NCBI GenBank assembly: GCA_964427895.1
Contig: CAYRUZ010000008.1
Coordinates: 1-45,484 of the forward strand
Length of the DNA: 45,484 nt
Direction: 5' to 3'
DNA from: CAYRUZ01 sp964427895
GTDB taxonomy: Bacteria; Patescibacteriota; Gracilibacteria; Peribacterales; Peribacteraceae
Part shown: piece after piece, positions 39,084 through 45,484 of the stretch
How positions within the stretch are numbered: the first letter of the stretch is position 1
How the letters are laid out: the number at the start of each line of letters is the position of its first letter
Made by a program: the position numbers and the translations under genes
Notes under the pieces: generated by a model
Database searches by the model: none
The model's input: only the letters and a program-made list of their open reading frames with translations
What the model was told of the DNA's origin: nothing

Positions 39084-40484
39084 TTACGCCCAGTGCGCGT
39101 GGAACGTGCCGTCCCTGTCGGTGCGCTCGAATGTATGTGCGCCGAAAAGATCGCGCTGCGACTGAATGAGGTTCTGCGGCAGGCGCGGCCGGCGGATGGC
39201 GTCGTAATACGCCAGCGCCGAAGCATGCGCGGGCAACGGAACGCCGCGAAGCGCCCCGAGCGCGACGGTATGCCGCCAATGCTGTTGGCGTTGGCCGGCG
39301 AACCAATCGAATATGCGCTTCTTCGCCGCAGGATCGCCGGCGAGAGACTGCTGGAACGTCTTGAGCAGAACCGAGCGGATGATGCATCCGCCGCGCCAGA
39401 TACGCGCGATTTCCGCGAGCGGCAGCTGCCATTTTTCCGTCTCGGATGCGCGGCTGAGCAACTCAAACCCCTGGCCGTACGCGCAGATGACGGAGAGGGC
39501 CAGTGCGGACCGGACGGAGACGCGCAGTTCACTCGCATCGGTCTGCATGTCCTCGAGGAGCGACGGCAAAGCCGCGCTGCGCGCGCGCAAATCGACATCG
39601 CCGGACAGGATGCGGGCATCCACCGCGGACGCGATGCTCGGAAGAGGAACGCCGAAGTCCATCGCCGCTTCCGTCGTCCAGCGTCCCGTGCCCTTCTGCG
39701 CGGCGCGGTCACGCACGAAATCCACCAACTCCTTGCCCGTTCCCAGGTCGTCCTTCGTGCGGAAGACGGCGGCGGTGATTTCGACGAGAAACGACTGCAA
39801 ATCCTCGCCCGTGTTCCATTCGGCGAACAGCGCCGCAAGTTGCGCGTTGTTCAGTTTTCCTTCGGTGCGCAGCAGATCGTAACTTTCCGCGATCATCTGC
39901 ATGATGGCGTACTCGATGCCATTATGGACCATCTTCACGAAATGCCCGGCTCCGCCAGGACCGCAGTGCGTGACGCACTTGCCTCCCTCGCCGTCATCGG
40001 CGGCCATCAGCCGCAGCAACGGCTCCATCGATTCGAAAGCGGCTTTGTCCCCGCCCGGCATCATGCTCGGACCGTTCAACGCTCCCTCTTCGCCGCCGCT
40101 CACGCCCATGCCGAAGAAATGCAGGCCTTTCTCGCGCAATTCCTTCTCTCGGCGTTCCGTGTCGCGATAATGGCTGTTGCCGCCGTCGATGAGGATATCG
40201 CCCTTGTCCAACACGGGCGCGATCTCTGCAATGACGTCATCCACGGCCTGTCCCGCTTTCACCATCAGTAGGATGGGGCGGGGCGGAGTGAGTGCGTCGC
40301 GAAGGGCGGCGTAGGACGTGCAGGGAACGAACGTCCCCTCGGTGCCGTGCTGGGCGATGAAAGCGTCGGTGCGCTCTTTGGTGCGATTGAAAACGGCGAC
40401 CGTCGCACCGTTGCGTGCGGCATTACGCGCGAGGTTGGCGCCCATCGTGGAAAGTCCGACGACGCCGAGCTGCAAGGAACTCAT
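39084..40484 (-). CDS. gnd: 6-phosphogluconate dehydrogenase, decarboxylating
   Basis: This 466-residue protein (same size as E. coli Gnd) turns 6-phosphogluconate into ribulose 5-phosphate with NADP reduction and CO2 release. Visible: N-terminal Rossmann GLSTMGANLARN, GVSGGEEGALNGPSMMPGG, KMVHNGIEYAIMQMIAE (catalytic Lys/His/Asn region) and the C-terminal substrate loop. It lies 12 bases after tal on the same strand, so the two form an operon. No zwf is seen, so the source of 6-phosphogluconate is open. Confidence 0.96.
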   Translation of the reverse strand: MSSLQLGVVGLSTMGANLARNAARNGATVAVFNRTKERTDAFIAQHGTEGTFVPCTSYAALRDALTPPRPILLMVKAGQAVDDVIAEIAPVLDKGDILIDGGNSHYRDTERREKELREKGLHFFGMGVSGGEEGALNGPSMMPGGDKAAFESMEPLLRLMAADDGEGGKCVTHCGPGGAGHFVKMVHNGIEYAIMQMIAESYDLLRTEGKLNNAQLAALFAEWNTGEDLQSFLVEITAAVFRTKDDLGTGKELVDFVRDRAAQKGTGRWTTEAAMDFGVPLPSIASAVDARILSGDVDLRARSAALPSLLEDMQTDASELRVSVRSALALSVICAYGQGFELLSRASETEKWQLPLAEIARIWRGGCIIRSVLLKTFQQSLAGDPAAKKRIFDWFAGQRQQHWRHTVALGALRGVPLPAHASALAYYDAIRRPRLPQNLIQSQRDLFGAHTFERTDRDGTFHAHWA

Positions 40485-40496
40485 GGAAGTGAAGGG

Positions 40497-41141
40497 TTAC
40501 TTGGCGGAAACCTTGGCCCAATCCGCGAGGAACGCGCTCAGCCCCTTGTCCGTCAGCGGATGGCCCGGAAGTTTTTTGAAGACGTCGTACGGGATCGTGC
40601 AGATGTGTGCGCCGAGCAAAGCAGCATCCGCAATGTGACGCGGATGACGCGTGGAAGCAACGAGCACTTCGGTATCAAAACCATAGTGCGACCATGCGGC
40701 CATGATCTCGGCAATCAGGCTCATACCGTCCTCTCCGGCATCGTCGAGTCGCCCGATGAACGGACTGATGATCGTCGCGCCGGCCTTGGCGGCGAGGATG
40801 GCCTGGTTGACGGAGAACACAAGCGTCGTGTTCGTCTTGATCTTCTTGCTCTTGAAGTGCGAGAGGGCCTTGAGGCCGTCGACGGTCATCGGCACCTTTA
40901 CGACAACGTTCTTATGCCAGGCTGCATACTCCGTCCCCTGCTTGATCATGCCAGCCGCGTCCGTCGCGGTGACCTGCGCGCTGACGCAAGGCACATGCTT
41001 GCACATCTCCAGAATCGTCTTTTTGAAATCCTTCCCTTCTTTGGCGACCAAAGAAGGATTCGTCGTCACGCCGTCGAGCACGCCCCACGCGGCGATTTCG
41101 GCTACCTGATCAACATTCGCAGTGTCCAAGAAGAGCTTCAT
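40497..41141 (-). CDS. tal: Transaldolase (short, TalC/MipB type)
   Basis: This 214-residue protein is the short transaldolase/fructose-6-phosphate-aldolase type. The Schiff-base lysine is K82 in VVVKVPMT; FLDTANVDQ at the N-terminus and GVTTNPSLVAKEG are family hallmarks, and the ISPFIGRLDD segment is present. It exchanges three-carbon units in the non-oxidative pentose-phosphate pathway. The ATG at 41141 is preceded by TACTAT 24 nt upstream. It is the first gene of the tal-gnd unit and divergent from the C39-like lipoprotein. Confidence 0.95.
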   Translation of the reverse strand: MKLFLDTANVDQVAEIAAWGVLDGVTTNPSLVAKEGKDFKKTILEMCKHVPCVSAQVTATDAAGMIKQGTEYAAWHKNVVVKVPMTVDGLKALSHFKSKKIKTNTTLVFSVNQAILAAKAGATIISPFIGRLDDAGEDGMSLIAEIMAAWSHYGFDTEVLVASTRHPRHIADAALLGAHICTIPYDVFKKLPGHPLTDKGLSAFLADWAKVSAK

Positions 41142-41221
41142 GCGTCAATGGGAAAATGCACAGGCATAGTACTCTCATCCGTCATAGAGGCAGAATACAG
41201 GCGGACTTTCCAAACACTCTG

Positions 41222-41227
41222 TACCAT
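41222..41227 (+). promoter_or_regulatory. -10 element of the C39-like lipoprotein gene, leaderless configuration
   Basis: TACCAT ends exactly 6 nt before the ATG at 41234; no convincing -35. Confidence 0.55.
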
Positions 41228-41233
41228 TGTGCT

Positions 41234-41980
41234 ATGAATCTTGGAACACTCCTCTCCCTCCTCCTCTGTACCTTCGCCCTGCAATCGTGCACCGCAGAGC
41301 CCACGCCGTACGACAAGCCCGTGGAGAAGGTAATCCCGCGCGCGGCGAAAAGCAGCGTTTCGTCCGTCATCACCTCGGGGTCGAGCAAAAGCACCGCGAC
41401 CGACACCGCGGGCCTGCCCAAGAGCGCACTCATCGATGTCCCCTTTTCCCCCCAGGCTCCTTTTGGCAGCTGGGAAATGCCGTACCAGGAAGCGTGCGAG
41501 GAAATGTCTCTCATTCTCGTGCACCGGTACATCCTGGGCCAGGAACTGACCCGGCAAGAGGCGGATGACGAATTGAAGAAGATGGTCGATTGGCAGCTGA
41601 AGAATCTCGGTCACTACGAAGACACGACGACGGACGAAGTGAAAACCATCGCCGAGAAGTACTACGGCCATACCGCGAGCATCGTGGAAAATCCAGACAT
41701 TGAGGATATCAAGCGGCAAATCGCCGCGGGCCACCCCGTCATCATCCCCACGTCCGGACGCGATTTGGGCAATCCCTACTTCAGCGGAGCGGGCCCGTGG
41801 TACCACATGTTGGTCGTCATCGGATACGACGAAGAAAATTTCATCGTCCACGATGTGGGCACCAAGCGCGGAGAGCGCTACACCTACGAACAGAAGCATT
41901 TGTGGGAAACGATCCACGACTGGACTGGCATAAAAGAAGAAATTCGCACGGGCAAGAAGGTGATGCTCGTCGTCGAGTAA
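41234..41980 (+). CDS. C39-like cysteine peptidase lipoprotein
   Basis: This 248-residue protein has a lipoprotein signal with lipobox LQSC (Cys19), a Ser/Lys/Thr-rich linker (about 38-60) and a papain-like C39 domain. The catalytic triad is readable: C88 in EACEEMS, H191 in WYHMLVVIGY, D207 in VHDVGT; Q74 can form the oxyanion hole. C39_2-type enzymes cut double-glycine-like or other peptides; in lipoproteins they may process surface or cell-wall peptides. Substrate unknown. The ATG is supported by a TACCAT -10 6 nt upstream. Confidence 0.85.
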   Translation: MNLGTLLSLLLCTFALQSCTAEPTPYDKPVEKVIPRAAKSSVSSVITSGSSKSTATDTAGLPKSALIDVPFSPQAPFGSWEMPYQEACEEMSLILVHRYILGQELTRQEADDELKKMVDWQLKNLGHYEDTTTDEVKTIAEKYYGHTASIVENPDIEDIKRQIAAGHPVIIPTSGRDLGNPYFSGAGPWYHMLVVIGYDEENFIVHDVGTKRGERYTYEQKHLWETIHDWTGIKEEIRTGKKVMLVVE

Positions 41981-41986
41981 GCCCTG

Positions 41987-41992
41987 TATAGT
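41987..41992 (+). promoter_or_regulatory. -10 element of the Cys/His-rich protein gene, leaderless configuration
   Basis: TATAGT ends exactly 6 nt before the GTG at 41999, giving a promoter 6 nt after the preceding stop codon. Confidence 0.55.
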
Positions 41993-41998
41993 GCGTAC

Positions 41999-43201
41999 GT
42001 GTCGTTTTTCCGGATCCTCGTCACGGGCACCGTCGTGGGCATCACGACCTTCGTCGTGATCAACGCGCTCGCGAACAGAACGACCGCGGGTTCCGTGTCG
42101 TCGTCGCGCCCCTTCGTGACGGCAACCGATGCGCCCCTCTCCTTCTTCGACGCAAAGCGGTGCGACGCGGATGCCGGCGATCGCGTGAACTGCTACGACC
42201 GCTTCATCTCGGCGTACGCGGGCCAGAAGACGACGAAGGAACTCCTCGCCGAGCTCGATAAAGCGAGCAAGGAAGATACGGCGATCCTGGTCGACTGCCA
42301 TCCCCTCACCCATGCCATCGGACGTTGGACCTTCGGCCAAACGGGCGATGTGGCTGCGGCGTTCGACCGCTGCGACTTAACGTGCCACTCCGGCTGCTAC
42401 CACGGCGCGGTGGAACGCGTCTTCTTCACTGAAGCGGAACTGGATGCGGGAGTGCGGCATGCGGATGAAAAGCGCATGCAATCGGTGGTGAAAACAATCT
42501 GCGACGAAGCAAAGTTCCCCAATCACATCGGTCTCGTGCAGTGCATCCACGGCGCGGGCCACGCCATCATGCACGGCCTGGATTACGACCTGTGGGAATC
42601 GCTCAAGACCTGCGATTATTTCGACGATCCGTTGGAAGCGAACATCTGTTACAGCGGCGTCTTCATGGAGAACATCACGGCGGCGGAGAAGGACCGGCGA
42701 CTGGTGAACCCCAAGGACCCGCTCTTTCCGTGCAACCTGCCCATGGATGAGAAGTACCTGAGCAACTGCCTCTTCTTCCAGCCCAGCTTCCTGCTCGAAT
42801 TCCATTATGCACCGGAAGACATCTTCAAGGTCTGCCGCGAATCGAAGTTGCCCGGCGAATGCGCGAAGGGATACGGGCGCGAACTGGCCGGGGACATCCG
42901 CCTGGGATTCGCGAACCAAGTGGCCTACACCTGCGAGACGCACGGAGCCGGCCTCACCGACGATTGCACCCGAGGCACCGTGAACTCGGCGCTCGAAAAC
43001 TCCCAGAACGGTGAAGCCGCATATCCGTACTGCATGGCGCTGAAGGACGACGGTGACCGCGACTTCTGTTTCCGGTGGGCAGGATGGTATGCCGCCACCG
43101 AGATCGGTTTCACGCCGGACGGCGTCTTCGACGATTGCGAGAAATATGCGGGAAGCGGCCAGCCGGGATGTACACTGGCCCGTGAAGCCGCGCTTCAATA
43201 A
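41999..43201 (+). CDS. Exported Cys/His-motif-rich protein of unknown function
   Basis: This 400-residue protein has an N-terminal membrane anchor (about 6-24) and a long exported domain with recurring Cys/His groups: CHPLTHAIGRWTF, CDLTCHSGCYHGAVE, CIHGAGHAIMHG, CDYFDDPLEANICYSGVFMEN and several single cysteines spaced regularly through to the end. The HG-IG-H and GCYHG-type motifs look like a metal or disulfide scaffold, and I have seen similar motifs in uncharacterised bacterial and archaeal proteins, but I cannot name the family. It is not a cytochrome c, as no CxxCH is present. The GTG start is chosen because a TATAGT -10 lies 6 nt before it. Transketolase follows 15 bases after its stop. 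Confidence 0.7.
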   Translation: MSFFRILVTGTVVGITTFVVINALANRTTAGSVSSSRPFVTATDAPLSFFDAKRCDADAGDRVNCYDRFISAYAGQKTTKELLAELDKASKEDTAILVDCHPLTHAIGRWTFGQTGDVAAAFDRCDLTCHSGCYHGAVERVFFTEAELDAGVRHADEKRMQSVVKTICDEAKFPNHIGLVQCIHGAGHAIMHGLDYDLWESLKTCDYFDDPLEANICYSGVFMENITAAEKDRRLVNPKDPLFPCNLPMDEKYLSNCLFFQPSFLLEFHYAPEDIFKVCRESKLPGECAKGYGRELAGDIRLGFANQVAYTCETHGAGLTDDCTRGTVNSALENSQNGEAAYPYCMALKDDGDRDFCFRWAGWYAATEIGFTPDGVFDDCEKYAGSGQPGCTLAREAALQ

Positions 43202-43216
43202 TTCCTCCCTCATCCG

Positions 43217-45484
43217 ATGTCCGCACAACGCCCCGACGCCCACGGTCTGATCTCTTCGCCCGACGCACCGCAATCGCTCAAGCGCATCCTGCAGGCATCG
43301 ACCCCGGTCGACCGTCGTTGGATCGGCGCGAAGGACGGCGCATCGCTGACGAAAGACGATCTGGAGGCCTACGATCTCGCCCACAAAATCCTCTGCCATA
43401 TCTGCGCTCAGGCGCCGACGAAGCACAACTCCGGACATCCGGGCGGCCCGCTTTCGGCTTTCACCCTCACGTACGGGTTGCTGCGGCGGCGCAATCCCCA
43501 TCAAGACAGCCCTCTGCGCATGAGTGTCGGCCATCTCTCACTGCTCGCCTACGGCATGCAGTACCTGGGAGGTCGCGCGGACGAGGATGAGCGGCTCCGT
43601 TCCCCGCAGGCGATCATCGACAGCTTCCGCACGGTGAAGGGACTGCCGGGTCACGTGCAAGCCGGCATCGGCGACATTCCTTTCGGCACGGGACTGTTGG
43701 GCAAAGGTGTGAGCAACGGCCTGGGATACGCGCTGGGCAAACGCTTGCTCAAGCGCCCCGGCGTGACGGACGTGCTGATGGGAGACGGCGACAGCCAGGA
43801 AGGACAGATCATGGAAGCCGCGCGCCTCGCGGCCGGATTGAAGCTTGATACGCTCATCGTTCACGCGGACATCAATGACCTGCAGATCACCGGACCGACC
43901 AGCGCTTTCGTGGCCGCGGATCTCGCCGCGATTTTCCAGGCGATGGGCTGGGCGGTCGTTGAAGTGGAACGTGGGAACGATCCCGCTTGCGTGGAAGCCG
44001 CACTGGATGCCGCCGACGCACTCGTGGGACAGGGCCGTCCGATCATCGTGTGCTACTACACCACGATGGGCCAGGGTATCGAGGTCATGGAGAAGGCTGC
44101 CAACGAGGGGAAATCGAACTATCACGGCGCACCGCTGAAAGAGGCCGCGATGACGGAAGCTCTCACGAAGCTGCCTCCTCTGGAAGATCTCGTGAAGGCC
44201 TACGAGCCGCATCGCCAAAAATTGAAGGCCTCCTACAAGGGAGCCCAGCCAGCAGCCGTGCCGCTTCCTCCCATTGTGCGAGGTCCGCGGACCATCACTG
44301 CGGACAAGGGGTCGATGCGCAAGGACTTCGGTGCAACGCACGTCCTCAACTTGATGAAGACCGACCCGCGCATTTACGTCGTTCACGGAGACCTGGCCGA
44401 ATCCGGCGGATTCGTGGAAGTGGCGAAAGAATTCCCGGGACGCGTCATCAATGCGGGCGTTTCCGAAGCGAACATGGTGATGATGGCCGCCGGCATGCGC
44501 CAGGCGGGCCTTCTGCCTATCGCCTACACCTTCGCGGCTTTCGGCACGAATGAGGCGCGCGCGAATGTCCGCCTCGTGGATATCAATGCCGGACACGTTC
44601 CCTGCGCGGTGCTGTACGACTGCACGCACACGGGTCTGAGCGTCGGGGAAGACGGCGAAACGGCGCAGGAGCGCAATTACTTCACGCTGCCGTTCGACCA
44701 CTTGCAGGTATGGATGCCCGCGGACAGCAACCAGGCCGGAGCGATGGCCGAACGCGGGTTGGATCTCGTCGCCTCGGGCAAAGAAAGCGTCTTCGTCTTT
44801 GCGCCTCGAGCAGGACAACCGGCCCTCAAGAGTCCGGACGGCTCCGTCTTGTACGGCGCCGAGTATGTGTTCGATGGGAAAATCAACCTGGTGCGCGGCG
44901 CCGGTGATTTCACCGACCAAGTCACCATCCTTGCGACGGGCAACAGCGTGCACGACGCGGTGGCCGTCGCGGAGGAGCTCGCACAGCGCGAGACGCCCAT
45001 CCGGGTGCGCGTGCTCAACGTCGCCTGCATCCGCCCCATCGACGCAGCGACGATCATCGAGGCCGCGCTCGAAACCCAACATCTCATCGTCGTGGAAGAC
45101 CACAGCTCCGAAGGCGGCATCGCCTCGCAAGTGGCGGACATCATCGCCGACTTCCAGCTCCCCTGTTCCCTGCGCCGCCTGGGCGTGAACCACTATTTCC
45201 CGTCGGCACCGGCGGAGGACCTGTTGTTCCTGGCGGGCTTGGACCAAGAAAGCATCGCGAACGCAGTGGAAGATGAGTTGCGCACGGAAGTGAGCGGCGG
45301 CGAGGATTTGGTTGCCACCATGCTGTTCACACTGCCGCACCACGCCAGCCAAAGCCGTTTCCACGAAACCGTGCTTCCGTTCATCGAGCGCCTGCGCGAA
45401 GAAAAGGGATACCTCGAAGCTCTCCGCGAACACTGGAAGGCTCGATCGGTACAGGAAGGCAAGCTTCCCACCAACGATCGCATC
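43217..45484 (+). CDS. tkt: Transketolase (3' end beyond the window)
   Basis: The frame is open to the last base of the window: 756 codons are visible with no stop. It has the thiamine-diphosphate motif GDGDSQEGQIMEAA, HADINDLQITG, the SGHPGG segment near the N-terminus, the pyrimidine domain with GVSEANMVMMAAGM, and the C-terminal EDHSSEGGIASQVAD. It moves two-carbon units between sugar phosphates. It is already longer than most bacterial transketolases (about 620-680), with an extra C-terminal part after about residue 660. The start at 43217 lies 15 bases after the previous stop, with a CT-rich gap and no Shine-Dalgarno, so it is probably co-transcribed with the Cys/His-rich gene. Confidence 0.93.
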   Translation, partial: MSAQRPDAHGLISSPDAPQSLKRILQASTPVDRRWIGAKDGASLTKDDLEAYDLAHKILCHICAQAPTKHNSGHPGGPLSAFTLTYGLLRRRNPHQDSPLRMSVGHLSLLAYGMQYLGGRADEDERLRSPQAIIDSFRTVKGLPGHVQAGIGDIPFGTGLLGKGVSNGLGYALGKRLLKRPGVTDVLMGDGDSQEGQIMEAARLAAGLKLDTLIVHADINDLQITGPTSAFVAADLAAIFQAMGWAVVEVERGNDPACVEAALDAADALVGQGRPIIVCYYTTMGQGIEVMEKAANEGKSNYHGAPLKEAAMTEALTKLPPLEDLVKAYEPHRQKLKASYKGAQPAAVPLPPIVRGPRTITADKGSMRKDFGATHVLNLMKTDPRIYVVHGDLAESGGFVEVAKEFPGRVINAGVSEANMVMMAAGMRQAGLLPIAYTFAAFGTNEARANVRLVDINAGHVPCAVLYDCTHTGLSVGEDGETAQERNYFTLPFDHLQVWMPADSNQAGAMAERGLDLVASGKESVFVFAPRAGQPALKSPDGSVLYGAEYVFDGKINLVRGAGDFTDQVTILATGNSVHDAVAVAEELAQRETPIRVRVLNVACIRPIDAATIIEAALETQHLIVVEDHSSEGGIASQVADIIADFQLPCSLRRLGVNHYFPSAPAEDLLFLAGLDQESIANAVEDELRTEVSGGEDLVATMLFTLPHHASQSRFHETVLPFIERLREEKGYLEALREHWKARSVQEGKLPTNDRI

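Noticed and set aside
43538..45433. A 631-codon open frame on the minus strand opposite transketolase
   Set aside because: It is the antisense shadow of a GC-rich gene: the plus-strand frame has all transketolase motifs, while this one has no domain pattern and a His/Arg/Glu-heavy composition.
1..45484. Recoded UGA (glycine) as in Gracilibacteria
   Set aside because: Many genes end in TGA with proteins of normal length (ydcF upstream partner, tsaE-HD, frr, MarR), so TGA is a stop.

Overview
The window (about 45.5 kb, GC-rich, roughly 57-60 % by eye) looks like a piece of bacterial chromosome from the Candidate Phyla Radiation (Patescibacteria), most likely a Peregrinibacteria/Peribacteria-like lineage. 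This is inferred from four things: several Ser-rich exported proteins; a baseplate-J/gp47-like membrane protein beside a YdcF-type protein; a single Xer recombinase; and very tight gene packing. TGA is used as a normal stop, so the recoded UGA code of Gracilibacteria/Absconditabacteria does not apply. There is no plasmid, prophage, insertion sequence or CRISPR array.

Layout. 1-377: non-coding, rich in perfect palindromes. 378-5692 (minus): DsbA-like oxidoreductase, Xer recombinase with a dif-like site at its start, and pgk - gp47-like - YdcF operon. 5791-7773 (plus): WecA-type phosphoglycosyltransferase and a secreted SIMPL-like protein. 7.8-14.7 kb: M23 peptidase, TsaE-HD fusion, small membrane protein, RarA, DUF4383 protein, DEAD-box helicase with zinc-ribbon partner, and a KGG stress protein too short to be found by length alone. 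14.9-20.3 kb: tRNA-Pro, priA, a hypothetical gene, and the minus-strand cluster (Tic20/DUF4870-like) - pyrH - frr - trmH, then a half tRNA and tRNA-Arg. 20.3-30.1 kb: ABC-F ATPase with lipoprotein, TMTC-like TPR protein, Ser-rich exported protein, an odd Gly/Tyr-rich secreted protein, a 39-aa membrane protein, a GT39-like mannosyltransferase and a cysteine-repeat surface protein. 30.3-38.1 kb: rsmH-ftsL-like, tRNA-Ser, second GT39-like protein, MarR regulator, Cas4/RecB-like nuclease, mscL and a P2-type ATPase. 38.2 kb-end: ROK kinase, gnd, tal, C39-like lipoprotein, Cys/His-rich exported protein and transketolase (runs off the window).

How the genes fit together. Carbon flow is represented by pgk, a ROK sugar kinase and three pentose-phosphate enzymes (gnd, tal, tkt). 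The envelope side combines a DsbA-like protein, disulfide-repeat proteins, a peptidoglycan peptidase, a lipid-linked sugar transferase and three large GT39/TMTC-like membrane proteins that could glycosylate the Ser-rich linkers seen in at least four exported proteins. Housekeeping genes cover translation (frr, rsmH, tsaE, trmH), replication restart (priA, rarA) and chromosome dimer resolution (xer/dif).

Two signals run through the window. First, many start codons lie exactly 6-8 nt after a TANNNT -10 hexamer, which implies leaderless or nearly leaderless mRNAs. Second, genes with a real leader mostly carry a pyrimidine-rich tract instead of a Shine-Dalgarno sequence. The best-defined single finding is the dif-like site embedded in the promoter of the xer gene.
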